Assembly: GCF_011762195.1 (NCBI RefSeq)
Contig: NZ_JAASQK010000006.1
Location: 124,001 to 188,000 of the forward strand
Length of the DNA stretch: 64,000 nucleotides
Direction: 5' to 3'
Origin: Sphingomonas oligoaromativorans
GTDB taxonomy: Bacteria; Pseudomonadota; Alphaproteobacteria; Sphingomonadales; Sphingomonadaceae
In this document: positions 33,207-42,323 of the stretch, piece after piece
Numbering within the stretch: the stretch's first letter is position 1
Layout: each line of letters begins with the position of its first letter
The notes under the pieces: generated by a model
The model's database searches: none
What the model was told of the DNA's origin: nothing
What the model saw: only the letters and a program-made list of their open reading frames with translations
Made by a program: the position numbers and the translations under genes

Positions 33207-35143
33207 TGACGCGCGGAGGGGCAAAATCCGGGCTCAACGGAGTGGCCGAGATGATGGCCGGGGCGGAGGTGGTGTCGCTGCATGGCGATGCACCCGCGCC
33301 CGTCGGCGCCGATCGGCGGAACGACGCGGCAGAGCACGGCGATGACGGGCAGGGCTACACGCCCCGGCGCAACATGCTGCCGGACGGCTGCCCGGTCGTG
33401 CCGCTGGGCACGGTCAACGGCGTCTGCTTCTATCTGGATGAATTGTGCCAGATCCGAGAAGTAAAGCCGAAGGAACATGAAAAGAAGACGCTCGAAAGTC
33501 TGTTCGGGCGTCGGTCTGATCTGTGTGAAACCCTGTGGCCGCGATACGGAAAGCCCAAGGTCAACAAGGAAACCTGCGAAGAAGAGCCCAATATCACCGG
33601 CTGGAAACCTGAAGAGGCCGGCCGGCAGCTCATGGCCGCGTGCGCGCGCAAGGGGCTGTGGTCGCCTGCGGGCAAGGTGCGCGGCGCCGGCGCGCACCGC
33701 GGCGACAATGGCGAGCTCATCCTCCATTGCGGGGACTATATCTGGACCGGCGCCGACAAGCGGCGGCCGTGGGTGAAGCCGGGCCTGATCGACGGGCTGG
33801 TCTATCCGGCGGCGGAAGCGATCCAACGGCCTGCGACTGAAACCGCGTCGGCGGAGGTCGCGCGCGAAGTGCTGGCGATGCTCGGCACCTGGAATTGGGA
33901 GCGCGGCTCGTCCGGCGACGGCGATCCGGGCATTGATCCGATGCTGCTGCTCGGTCATATCGGCGCCTCGCTGATCTGCGGCTGGCTCGAATGGCGCCCG
34001 GCCACCTGGATCACGGGCGGTCGCGGCACCGGCAAGTCGACGCTGCAGAAGCTCATCAAGCAGCTGCTGGGCAATGCGCTGATCTCGGCCGCGAACATCA
34101 CCGAAGCGTGGGTGCGCCAGACGCTCAAGATGCGCACGATCCCGATCGAGATCGACGAGCTCGAGGCCGGCGCCGACAATCGGCGCGTCCAGGCCATCAT
34201 AGATCTCGCGCGCCTCGCGGCGTCGGGTGCGCTGATGGGGCGTGGATCCTCGGATCACAGCGCTCAGGACTTCACGATGCGCTCGAGCTTCCTGTTCTCG
34301 AGCATCCTCGTGCCGCCACTGACGCCGGCCGATCGCTCGCGCCTTGCCATGCTCGAACTCAATCCGCTCGAGGGTGGTGCTGCACCGAAGATGGATCCGG
34401 CGCGCAACCAGGCGCTCGGCCGGGCCCTGCTGCGCCGGATGGTCGAGCAGGTGGGCCGGCTCGACGACACGATCGCGGTGTACAAGGACTGGCTGAGCCA
34501 CCACGGGCACGATGCTCGCATGCAGGATCAGTTCGGCACATTACTTGGATGCGCCGACTGTCTATTGTTCAACGACTTGCCTGATGACGAGATGGCGGCC
34601 GCCTGGGCCCGCCGTCTCGATGCTTCTCAGCTGGCCGAGAAGGCGGAGGATGAGAGCGAGGGCGATCTTTGCGCCAAGTTCATCTCCCAGAGCCCGCTGC
34701 CGGCATCCGGCGGCGCCGAGCCCGAGCCCGTCTCGCTGTGGATCCTGAAGGCGCTGGCCTTCGGCCGAGGCGGTGGGGACCAGTCGCTGGATATCTCCCA
34801 GCGTGGACAGCGACGCCTGCAGATGGCGGGCATGAAGCTGGTGGCGAGCTGGATCGCCGGCGACGACGGGGGGCAGCGTAAAACGAGCGAGTATAAGCCG
34901 GATCGGGCCTATCCGGGCGGGTTGTTCCTCGCGGTCGCCAACAGCCACGAGGGGCTGTCCAAGCTGCTGCGCGAGCAGCGATGGCAGGGGGGCGTCTGGC
35001 AGCAGGCGCTCGGCCGTCTCGCGGGCGCCGTGAAGCGCCAAAAGGTCTCGATCGCGGGCCGGAAGGAGTGGTGCACGCTGGTGCCGCTCTCCGCGTTCGT
35101 CGACGTCGAGGGCGACCAGGAGCAGGGGGCCGATCTGCCGTGA
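33206..35143 (+). CDS. P-loop ATPase, phage replicative helicase-like
   Basis: 645 residues. Walker A GGRGTGKS (about 271-278) and Walker B IEIDELEAG (Asp about 317) lie in the middle, with sensor-like segments (GALMGRGSSDHSAQDFTMRS; FLFSSILVPPLTPADRSRLA). The N-terminal third is variable, with a GWKPEEAGRQLMAACARKG segment. It looks like superfamily 3/DUF927-type primase-associated helicases. It follows the primase-like genes and immediately precedes the iteron field, which makes it the candidate origin-binding or loading helicase. Confidence 0.78.
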   Translation: MTRGGAKSGLNGVAEMMAGAEVVSLHGDAPAPVGADRRNDAAEHGDDGQGYTPRRNMLPDGCPVVPLGTVNGVCFYLDELCQIREVKPKEHEKKTLESLFGRRSDLCETLWPRYGKPKVNKETCEEEPNITGWKPEEAGRQLMAACARKGLWSPAGKVRGAGAHRGDNGELILHCGDYIWTGADKRRPWVKPGLIDGLVYPAAEAIQRPATETASAEVAREVLAMLGTWNWERGSSGDGDPGIDPMLLLGHIGASLICGWLEWRPATWITGGRGTGKSTLQKLIKQLLGNALISAANITEAWVRQTLKMRTIPIEIDELEAGADNRRVQAIIDLARLAASGALMGRGSSDHSAQDFTMRSSFLFSSILVPPLTPADRSRLAMLELNPLEGGAAPKMDPARNQALGRALLRRMVEQVGRLDDTIAVYKDWLSHHGHDARMQDQFGTLLGCADCLLFNDLPDDEMAAAWARRLDASQLAEKAEDESEGDLCAKFISQSPLPASGGAEPEPVSLWILKALAFGRGGGDQSLDISQRGQRRLQMAGMKLVASWIAGDDGGQRKTSEYKPDRAYPGGLFLAVANSHEGLSKLLREQRWQGGVWQQALGRLAGAVKRQKVSIAGRKEWCTLVPLSAFVDVEGDQEQGADLP

Positions 35144-35163
35144 CCCACTGTTCGCTTTCACGC

Positions 35164-35214
35164 GTGCGGACAGCATCAACGACGCGGAGCGGCGTTGATG
35201 TGGTGCGTCCGCAC
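35164..35214. repeat. nested inverted repeat after the helicase-like gene
   Basis: GTGCGGAC (35164-35171) plus CATCAACG (35174-35181) pair with CGTTGATG (35193-35200) and GTCCGCAC (35207-35214). The 16-pair interrupted stem begins 20 bases after the stop. No U-tract follows, so an origin-associated hairpin is as likely as a terminator. Confidence 0.6.
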
Positions 35215-35362
35215 TCCGCATCCACCACGCCCGCCGCAGGGGCAACCAAGAGACCGCCCAGGCCCACGCCCGTGCCCTGTTTTTCCCGTGCCCATGCCCG
35301 TGCCCATTGGGTTCAATCAGGGGCGCGGAGCGGGCTTGGCCGCGCGCCGACGGGCCCGGGGG

Positions 35363-35621
35363 TTGGGAACTTGGGAACTGGTTTGGGAACCGCGTTGGGA
35401 ACCGGGAAAGCGCGGCGATCCGGGGCGGATGGGCGAAAGTTCCCAAGTTCCCAAGCCTCGCGCGCGCGTGACAATGTGCGCGCATGCGCATGCACACGCG
35501 CATTAGAATATATGTATTTCCTTGGGAACTTGGGAACTTTCACTGAAAAGCTAGGCAGCATCGAGCTTTTTCGGTTCCCAATGCGGTTCCCAACGCGGTT
35601 CCCGCTTGGGAACTTGGGAAC
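35363..35621. other. iteron array, putative phage replication origin
   Basis: Ten exact copies of TTGGGAAC or its complement: direct at 35363, 35371, 35383, 35395; inverted at 35439, 35447; direct at 35522, 35530; inverted at 35574, 35586; plus direct at 35606, 35614 (twelve in all) and one degenerate inverted copy at 35598. Units 2-4 of the left block and the inverted right block repeat every 12 bases (TTGGGAACCGCG). Paired copies form TTGGGAACTTGGGAAC. An AT-rich patch (35504-35520) and a long alternating GC/CA stretch lie in the middle. The 520-base gap 35144-35665 holds no credible gene. Confidence 0.7.
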
Positions 35622-35665
35622 TTTGCTCTCCGCCTATCGCCAGCCGAATAAAAAAGGGGGCGGAT

Positions 35666-36289
35666 ATGTCCTCGCCTGACCGCGACGCCTCCGAACGGGT
35701 CGAAATCGCGACCGGGGCCGCGATTTCTGGGGCCGCGGCGGAAACCGCTTCGCCGCCAATCGGCGGGGCGGGCACGCGCGCCGGGGTGGCGATGGCCGTC
35801 CGCGATGCCGGGCCGCTGCTGCCGCTGCGCGATGCCGAGCAGCTCGAACTGCTGCGCGACGATGGCGGCCGGCTCGACGTCGTCCAGGCGAAGCGCGCGC
35901 CGCGCGGCGTGGGGCGTCCGGCGGGCGCGCGCAACCAGCGCACGCAAGAGGTCCGCGACTACCTGCTCGGCCGCTACGCGCATCCGCTCGAGGTGCTGGC
36001 CCAGATCATCTCGCGGCCGATCGATGCGATCGTGGCCGAGACGGGATGCCGTCCGATCGAGGCGCTCGCGCTGGTGAAGTCGGCAGCGGCCGAGCTTGCG
36101 CCGTACGTCGAGGGCAAGATGCCGGTCGCGGTCGATCTCAACATCTACCGCGAGATCCCGACGCTGGTGATCGAGGGCGTCACGCACGCTTCCGAAGAGC
36201 TCGCGGATCTCCTCGACGGCGAGTTCATGACCGTCGAGGAAGGCGAGGCGGAAATGGCGGAAAACCGCCAGTTTCCGGAGGCCGAATGA
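35666..36289 (+). CDS. conserved phage protein before the terminase, candidate small terminase subunit
   Basis: 207 residues from ATG 35666. After a disordered N-terminus, a basic motif GVGRPAGARNQRTQEVRDYL leads to helices (HPLEVLAQIISRPIDAIVAE; EALALVKSAAAELAPYVEGK). Position just upstream of TerL and the GRPxGxxN DNA-binding-like motif fit a TerS role, though one gene intervenes. Overlaps the next gene by four bases. Confidence 0.55.
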   Translation: MSSPDRDASERVEIATGAAISGAAAETASPPIGGAGTRAGVAMAVRDAGPLLPLRDAEQLELLRDDGGRLDVVQAKRAPRGVGRPAGARNQRTQEVRDYLLGRYAHPLEVLAQIISRPIDAIVAETGCRPIEALALVKSAAAELAPYVEGKMPVAVDLNIYREIPTLVIEGVTHASEELADLLDGEFMTVEEGEAEMAENRQFPEAE

Positions 36290-36738
36290 TGGCTGTTGGA
36301 ATGGCATCGTTGGAATGCGACGGCCAAGCCGCTGAGAAAGCTGCGGAAATCGCGGCCTGTCCTAAGCTTGGCAGGCTGATCGCAGGGGCCGCCGCGGCGG
36401 TCACCATGGCCGCGCTCGGGGTGGTCGCGATCCGGCCAGGCGCTCGCCCCCCTTCGCGGGCCGAGGCTCTGTCCCACCCCCTCGCACGACGTGCGTGGGA
36501 ATTCCTGGCGATCGCCTCGCCCCCCCTCACCATGCTTGGCCGTCCGGGGGCGCATAGTGTTGTGGCTCAGGCTCGGGCCCGGGCACGGGCTGGGGAGGCG
36601 CAACCCGCGCAAGGCATTCGCGCACAGCGCGGGCCCGGGGCGCGGGATCTCTTCGATGGTGCGGGGCTGGCGAGCCGGGCTATCGAGCGCGTGACGATGG
36701 GCGCGCGCCAGCGCGCGGTCAAGGGCGCGTGCGCATGA
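36286..36738 (+). CDS. hypothetical Ala-rich phage protein, 150 aa
   Basis: Begins MMAVGMASLECDGQAAEKAA and has one hydrophobic segment (LIAGAAAAVTMAALGVVAI). The C-terminal half is Arg/Ala/Gly-rich. ATGA overlaps on both sides tie it to the terminase. Could be a shadow in part, but the coupled ends argue for translation. Confidence 0.45.
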   Translation: MMAVGMASLECDGQAAEKAAEIAACPKLGRLIAGAAAAVTMAALGVVAIRPGARPPSRAEALSHPLARRAWEFLAIASPPLTMLGRPGAHSVVAQARARARAGEAQPAQGIRAQRGPGARDLFDGAGLASRAIERVTMGARQRAVKGACA

Positions 36739-38372
36739 CGCTTCTGCGCCTCCGTCCGGTCGGCCCGAAAGCCGCGAGGTTTCTCGCGAGCACCGCCTTC
36801 CTCTGCGGTATCATGGGGCCGGTCGGTTCCGGGAAGACCATCACCTGCGCCCAGAAGGTGCTCCGGATCGGCGCGCGCCAGAAGCCGGTCCGCAACGCCC
36901 ACGGCGTACTCGTCCGCCATGCCAAGGTGGTCGTAGTCGGCGCGACCTATCCGATCATCGACGCGAACCTGCTGCCGTCATGGTTCCGCGTGGTGCCGGA
37001 GGACAAGGGCTTCAGCTGGGATGCGCCGCGCGAGCACCGCTTCCAGCGCGTGCTGCGCAAGGATCCTGAAACCGGCCGCGTTACCGAGATCCTCGACATG
37101 ATCGTCGTGTTCCGCGCGATCGGTGACAAGACGGTCGAGGAAGCTTTGCGCGGTTCCGAATGCACCGCGGCTTGGCTGTACGAGATGGACACACTCCCGG
37201 CGGCGGTCGTCGAGTACATGTCCGGCCGCGTCGGCCGCTATTCGCAGTTCGACGCCAGCAGCGTGATCGACCCGCAGATCATCGGCGACTTCAACGCGCC
37301 CGACGTCGACAACTATTGTTACGAAACATTCGTCGAGCGCACGATGGATGAAGAGACCGAAAAGGCGATGCGCGACGTCCTCGGCGGTCAGGCTGTCGTA
37401 GAATTCTTCCAGCAGCCGCCGGCTATCGACAAGGACGGCAACGTCAATCCGAATGCGGAGAACTTGTCCAATCTGCCGCGCGGCTACTACGAGCGCCAAT
37501 ATCTTCTGAACAAGACGAAGAAGAACTATCTCGACCGCATGCTACGTAACCGGTTCGTGCCCGTCCAGCATGGCCAGCCGGTCTATGGCGATGAATTCGA
37601 CATGGATGAGCATATCGCGGCCGAGCCGTTGCGCGCCGACCCGACCCGCAAGCTGATCGTCGGCCTCGACGCCGGACTGACGCCGGCGGCGGTGATCTGT
37701 CAGCGCGACAGCCTGGGCAAGCTGCGTGTGCTGTCCGAACTGGTGGTGATCGCGGCGCCGGACCAGATGATCGGCAAGGCTGGCCCCACGCGTTTCGGGC
37801 AGGCGCTGCGCGCTTTCCTCGCGGAGCACTATCCGCACCATTACCAGCCTGCGACATCAGGCCGGCTGCGCCGTGGCGGCATGGGGCATAATGGCGGGCC
37901 GGAGCTCGATGATCTCGAGGAAGAGCGGATCCGCTTCATCTGCGATCCGGCCGGGCAGGACGGAACCGACAAGTCGGGTAATGAGGAAAGCTGGCTCGAG
38001 ATCGTCCAGGCGGTGATCGGCTATCGGCTCCGGCCGGCGCGGAGCAACCGGCTGCATGTTCGGCTCGAGGCGGTGCGCATCGCGCTGATGGCGCGCGGTG
38101 GTTTCGAGATGTCCCCCACGTGCAAGACGCTGCGCAAGGGCTTCCTGTCTGGCTACCACTATCAGCGAACTGCCGTTGGAGATGGTGTCGGCAAGTTTTC
38201 GCTTGAGCCGAACAAGAACCAGTTCAGTCACGTCCACGATGCCCTTCAGTATGCGTCGATGGATGACGAGACAGTCGTCGCCCAGATCCTCGGAAAATCG
38301 GCCCGATCCAGCAAATCACGGCAGCGTGGCCGGGTTGATCTTGGCAGCGATTATTTCTCGGGAGCACGATGA
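36735..38372 (+). CDS. terL: terminase large subunit
   Basis: 545 residues. ATPase domain with Walker A GPVGSGKT (28-35) and Walker B region AAWLYEMDTL; nuclease domain with LIVGLDAGLTPAAV (Asp about 312) and HVHDALQYASM near the end carrying the last acidic site. It cuts and packages phage DNA at the portal. A short insert about 375-390 contains MGHNGGP (383-389), a motif recalled in many alphaproteobacterial phage proteins. Start ATG 36735 overlaps the previous stop (ATGA). Confidence 0.92.
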   Translation: MTLLRLRPVGPKAARFLASTAFLCGIMGPVGSGKTITCAQKVLRIGARQKPVRNAHGVLVRHAKVVVVGATYPIIDANLLPSWFRVVPEDKGFSWDAPREHRFQRVLRKDPETGRVTEILDMIVVFRAIGDKTVEEALRGSECTAAWLYEMDTLPAAVVEYMSGRVGRYSQFDASSVIDPQIIGDFNAPDVDNYCYETFVERTMDEETEKAMRDVLGGQAVVEFFQQPPAIDKDGNVNPNAENLSNLPRGYYERQYLLNKTKKNYLDRMLRNRFVPVQHGQPVYGDEFDMDEHIAAEPLRADPTRKLIVGLDAGLTPAAVICQRDSLGKLRVLSELVVIAAPDQMIGKAGPTRFGQALRAFLAEHYPHHYQPATSGRLRRGGMGHNGGPELDDLEEERIRFICDPAGQDGTDKSGNEESWLEIVQAVIGYRLRPARSNRLHVRLEAVRIALMARGGFEMSPTCKTLRKGFLSGYHYQRTAVGDGVGKFSLEPNKNQFSHVHDALQYASMDDETVVAQILGKSARSSKSRQRGRVDLGSDYFSGAR

Positions 38373-38611
38373 TGAGTGGAGCTGTAAAGTTTTTGTTGAG
38401 CCCGGCTCTGGCGCTGGTCGGCGGCTTGAACAAGCAGAAGCCGCAACAGCCGGTGCAGACCCCTGTGGTCGACCAGTCGGCAGCCCTCGACGCGGCAAAC
38501 CAGCAAGCGGCGGACGATCTGCGGCGTCGGCGTGGCGCCGGCGCGAACGAGCTTACCGGCGGCGGCGCCGAAGCATCCACCCCGGGCGCAAAGACGCTGC
38601 TCGGCCAATAA
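38369..38611 (+). CDS. small phage protein before the portal module, 80 aa
   Basis: MMSGAVKFLLSPALALVGGL is hydrophobic, followed by a Gln/Ala-rich tail and TPGAKTLLGQ. Similar short proteins are recalled between TerL and portal in podoviruses. Overlaps the TerL stop. Role unknown; membrane-active or capsid-associated peptides are options. Confidence 0.6.
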   Translation: MMSGAVKFLLSPALALVGGLNKQKPQQPVQTPVVDQSAALDAANQQAADDLRRRRGAGANELTGGGAEASTPGAKTLLGQ

Positions 38612-38626
38612 GCGAGGAGAAGTGAC

Positions 38627-39499
38627 ATGGCGGACGTGAATATCGAGGCACTGGCGGCGGGCACCGTCACGGAATTGAAGAAGGCCCTGCCCATGCTCGA
38701 CGCGGCTCAGCTCGCCGGGTTGCGGGCGGCCGAGCTCGCCAAGGGCGAGGCCGATGCGCGCACGACCGCGATCCAGGCGATCGATGCGGCGCTCGCCGAG
38801 CTGGACGAGGTTGGGGAGGACGCCCCGGCTGGCGACCTGTCCGACGACGCCCCGGCTGGGCAGGCCGGGGACGGCCCGGCGCTCCGCCCTGGTGCGAACA
38901 TCCATGGCATCGGTCCCGACGTCGGGGGCGGCCCGAACCCGAATTACCGGCCGTCCGTCGATGATGGCGTCTCGCTCGCCTCGGGGACGGTAGGCGACAC
39001 CGTGACGGCGAGCGGATCCATCGAGATCGCCACGGCTGATCTCGCCACGCTTGAGGCGCTGATGCAGGTGGAGATCGCCGGTGCTTCGCGCGCACCGGTC
39101 ATCGACGAGATCGACCGGCGCATGCGCATGCTGCGCGAAGAGGCCCTGCACCGTGTGCGGGGCAGCGTGGCGGCCTCGCACGCGCCGTTGGCCCGTCGTC
39201 TCGATGCGCTGACCGCCGCGATGGGCGGGCCGACCTCGCTGGCCTTTGGCGATCATCCTCGCCTGATCGAGCACCTCTCCCCCGTCGAGGCCTCGCCCGG
39301 CATGTTCACGGTGTCGGGCGACCGCGTGCTCTTCCAGCGCAAGCTGACGATCGCGGGGGACGTGGCGCCGGCGGACATCAGCCATGTGTTGCTGCTCGAT
39401 GCCGAAGGTGAGGTCGTGGGCAATTGCGAGATCCCCCAGGGGATCCGCGCGGGCGGAGGCCGGTCGATCGAGTTTCCGGCCGGTAGCCTGATCTTCTGA
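38627..39499 (+). CDS. hypothetical structural-module protein, 290 aa
   Basis: Helical N-terminus (LKKALPMLDAAQLAGLRAAE), a disordered Gly/Pro centre, and a C-terminal beta-rich domain (VSGDRVLFQRKLTIAGDVAP; GGGRSIEFPAGSLIF). It has a good Shine-Dalgarno (GAGGAG). It lies between TerL and portal and is likely virion-associated, but no family is recognised. Confidence 0.6.
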   Translation: MADVNIEALAAGTVTELKKALPMLDAAQLAGLRAAELAKGEADARTTAIQAIDAALAELDEVGEDAPAGDLSDDAPAGQAGDGPALRPGANIHGIGPDVGGGPNPNYRPSVDDGVSLASGTVGDTVTASGSIEIATADLATLEALMQVEIAGASRAPVIDEIDRRMRMLREEALHRVRGSVAASHAPLARRLDALTAAMGGPTSLAFGDHPRLIEHLSPVEASPGMFTVSGDRVLFQRKLTIAGDVAPADISHVLLLDAEGEVVGNCEIPQGIRAGGGRSIEFPAGSLIF

Positions 39500-39521
39500 G
39501 CACGGAGCGGGGGTAGGTCAG

Positions 39522-41171
39522 ATGGTAGACGTGGATATGATCCTGCGGCGCCAGTCGGTCATGGAGGCCGAACGGTCCAATTTCGAGGCGCAGTGGCAGG
39601 ACGTCGCCACCTACCTGCTCCCGCGACAGGCCGACTTCCTGGGCGACAGCTTCGCCCAGGGAGCGCGCCGCACCGGCCGGATCTTCGACGAGGCGGGTTT
39701 GCAGTCTTTGAACGACGGCATCGCGGTGTTCGAGGGCTATGTCATGCCGCGCGGCGCGCGCTGGCAGAATCTCGAGGCGCGCGATCCCGAGCTCATGAAG
39801 AAGCGCAGCGTGCGGGAATGGTATGAGCGCAAGACCGGTCAGCTGTTCGCGCTGCGCTCCGACCCTCAATCGGGCTTCGACACGCAATGTCACGAAAGCA
39901 TCGCGTCGCTGATGGGCTTTGGCAACCAGGCCATGACGCCGAGCATCCGCCGCGATCTGCGCGGGCGGATCGCCGGCATCGGTTATCGCAGCGAGCATCT
40001 CGGCGGGATCTTCATCCTGGAGAATGCATGGGGGCGGCCCGACGTCGTGCACCGCAAGTTCAAGCTCGAGGCACGGCAGGCGCTGCAGGAGTTCGGCGAC
40101 AAGGCGCCTGAATGCGTGCTCAAGGCCATGAAGGATAAACGGGAGCACGAAAAGCACTGGTATCTGCAGGCGATCGAGCCGAACCGGCGTTTCGAACCCG
40201 GCCGCCTCGACCATGCCGGCAAGCCTGTGGCCAGCGCGTACATCGCCGTCCAGGACAAGCAGCTGATCGAGGTTGGCGGTTATCGCTCGATGCCGACGAT
40301 CGCCAGCCGCTTCGAGAAATCACCGATGGAAACCTATGGGCGCGGCCCTGGCATGGACGTGCTGCCGGCGGTCAAGGCTGCGCAGCGGATGATGCAGGAT
40401 CTCGTGACGGCCGTGGAGTTCCTTGCCCGTCCGCCCCTCGGTGCTCATGACGACATGCTGGACCAGACGATCCGCTATTCGCCGCACGGCGTCACCTATG
40501 GCGCGATCGATCGCCAGGGCAATAAGCTGATCCAGCCGCTGCTCGACGGCGCGAACATCGCGCCTGCTCTTCAGCTTCAGGAGCGCACGCGCGAGGTCAT
40601 CCGTCGCGCCTTCTACGGCGACATGCTCCGTATCCGCCAGGAGCAGAAGACCCACCTCATCGAAGCCGACGTGATGGAGCAGCTGCAGGAGAAGGGCGTG
40701 CTGCTAGCGCCGCTCGGCCGGCAGGAAACCGAGTGGCTGTCTCCGATGGGGGAACGCGAGATCGATCTCATGTGGGAGATGGGCATGCTCTCCGACATGC
40801 CGCCCGAGGTGCAGGAGGCCGGAGGCCTCTATCAGATGCGCTACGACAACCCGCTGGCGCGCGCGCAGAAGGCGGAGCAGGCAGCGGGCTTCTTCCGTAC
40901 CCTGCAGGGCGTGACCCCCCTCATTCAGGCGAAGCCGCAGCTGATCGACGCATTCCTCGCGCGCTTCCCGTTCGACGGGGTGCTCAATGGCCTCGCCTAC
41001 ATAAACGGTGTGCCGGCGAGCTGGGAAGCCGACGACGATCAGCGGACCCAGGCGACCGCAGCGGCGGGCGAGAGCGCCAACGCGCAACAGCTGCTCGCGG
41101 CCGCGCCGGTGATCGCCAAGACTGCGAAGGAACTGAGCCTTGCACAGGGAGGCGCAGGTGGCGCTCTCTGA
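39522..41171 (+). CDS. portal protein (podovirus head-to-tail connector)
   Basis: 549 residues. The N-terminus (ERSNFEAQWQDVATYLLPRQ) and FEGYVMPRGARWQNLE are characteristic of the head-tail connector family of T7-like phages. The dodecameric portal is the packaging channel and tail attachment site. Follows terL and precedes scaffold and capsid, the usual order. Confidence 0.9.
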   Translation: MVDVDMILRRQSVMEAERSNFEAQWQDVATYLLPRQADFLGDSFAQGARRTGRIFDEAGLQSLNDGIAVFEGYVMPRGARWQNLEARDPELMKKRSVREWYERKTGQLFALRSDPQSGFDTQCHESIASLMGFGNQAMTPSIRRDLRGRIAGIGYRSEHLGGIFILENAWGRPDVVHRKFKLEARQALQEFGDKAPECVLKAMKDKREHEKHWYLQAIEPNRRFEPGRLDHAGKPVASAYIAVQDKQLIEVGGYRSMPTIASRFEKSPMETYGRGPGMDVLPAVKAAQRMMQDLVTAVEFLARPPLGAHDDMLDQTIRYSPHGVTYGAIDRQGNKLIQPLLDGANIAPALQLQERTREVIRRAFYGDMLRIRQEQKTHLIEADVMEQLQEKGVLLAPLGRQETEWLSPMGEREIDLMWEMGMLSDMPPEVQEAGGLYQMRYDNPLARAQKAEQAAGFFRTLQGVTPLIQAKPQLIDAFLARFPFDGVLNGLAYINGVPASWEADDDQRTQATAAAGESANAQQLLAAAPVIAKTAKELSLAQGGAGGAL

Positions 41172-41496
41172 AGACATCAGCCAGATCGAAGAGGCTGCCA
41201 ATACCGAGCGTGCGCAGATTCTGCGCCAACGCCGGCGACTAGTTGGTGCTCATGATCTGGCGGTGCGCCTCTTCTACGGGGCGGACGGGCAATTGAGCGA
41301 AGCGGCGATTGAATGGCTGGCCGAGCTCGGCCGTCACTGTTTTGCCGAACATCCCACCTGGGATCTCGATCCGCGCGCCCACGCCTTCAACGAGGGTCGG
41401 CGCGCCGTGTTTCTCGAAATTATGCATGGCCTCGCGCTCGATACCCGGCGCCTGGCGATGTTGTCGCGTCAGTTGAAGGAGACCGAAGATGAGTGA
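41158..41496 (+). CDS. Bbp19-like small phage protein, 112 aa
   Basis: GTG 41158 is preferred: AGGGAGG lies five bases upstream. The motif HAFNEGRRAVFLEIMHGL resembles the Bbp19-like family (NEGRRxxxLxIL) found between portal and scaffold genes. Overlaps the portal by 14 bases and the scaffold by 8. Function unknown. Confidence 0.65.
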   Translation: MALSEDISQIEEAANTERAQILRQRRRLVGAHDLAVRLFYGADGQLSEAAIEWLAELGRHCFAEHPTWDLDPRAHAFNEGRRAVFLEIMHGLALDTRRLAMLSRQLKETEDE

Positions 41497-42316
41497 CGGG
41501 GGTAATGGTGGTGAAGGTGGTGTCGTCGTTTTGGTCGACGATGCCGGTGCGGCCGGCGGCGGCCAGGGCGGTGAAGGCGGTGGTGCTACGCCGGATTGGA
41601 TGGGCAGCCTGCCTGACGACCTCAAGGCCGATCCGACGCTGGCTCGCTATGCCGACGTCGAGAAGCTTGCGCGGGGCGCGCTCGACCTGAAACGGCAGGC
41701 GAGCTCGCGCATCGTCAAGCCGGACGAGGGCGCCGACGACGCCACTTGGGGCGCCTTCTATAACCAGCTCGGCCGGCCGGAGACGCCGGACAAATATGAG
41801 ATCCCGCTCCCCGAGGGCGCTGACACGAAGCTGGCCGATGATTTCCGCCCGCTCGCGCACAAGCTTGGCCTGACGGCTTCGCAGGCGAAGGGCGTCGTCG
41901 AGTTCAATAATCAGTTCGTGGCGGGGCAGCTGGCGGATCTCGAGCGGTCCTCACAGGCCGAGCTCGATGCGTTCCGCAAGTCGACGCCCGACTATGATGC
42001 GAAGCTCCCACAGGTGAAGGAGTTCGTGAAATCGCTGGGTGTCGACCCGGCACTCGCGAGCGAGCTCGATCTCAAGATGGGCACCGGCAACCTGATGAAG
42101 TTCTTCTTCAGTCTTGCCGATCGCGCTGGCGAGCATCGCCGCCTCGACGGCGAGACGCCCAATCTCCAGGTGGATGCGAATGCTGGGGCGACGCTCGACA
42201 CGAAGATGCTGGATGCCGGCTGGCGCGAGAAGGTGAAAATCAAGGGATCGCCCGAGCATCAGGAATATCAGCGGCTGCTGGGCGCGGCGCAGAAGGCGGC
42301 GGTGAAAGGCTCTTGA
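41489..42316 (+). CDS. capsid scaffolding / assembly protein
   Basis: 275 residues. A Gly-rich acidic N-terminus is followed by the pattern found in podovirus scaffolds: WMGSLPDDLKADPTLARYAD, AFYNQLGRPETPDKYEIPLP, AHKLGLTASQAKGVVEF. It should shape the procapsid and leave. It precedes the capsid gene across a gap with a strong hairpin. Confidence 0.82.
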   Translation: MSDGGNGGEGGVVVLVDDAGAAGGGQGGEGGGATPDWMGSLPDDLKADPTLARYADVEKLARGALDLKRQASSRIVKPDEGADDATWGAFYNQLGRPETPDKYEIPLPEGADTKLADDFRPLAHKLGLTASQAKGVVEFNNQFVAGQLADLERSSQAELDAFRKSTPDYDAKLPQVKEFVKSLGVDPALASELDLKMGTGNLMKFFFSLADRAGEHRRLDGETPNLQVDANAGATLDTKMLDAGWREKVKIKGSPEHQEYQRLLGAAQKAAVKGS

Positions 42317-42323
42317 CGAAATC

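Noticed and set aside
35363-35621. Possible CRISPR array
   Set aside because: Units are 8 bases with mixed orientation and no regular unique spacers; no cas genes in the window.
34981-35679. Plus-strand ORF running through the iterons
   Set aside because: It starts inside the helicase-like gene in another frame, and its LGNLGT-type repeats are just the translated iterons.
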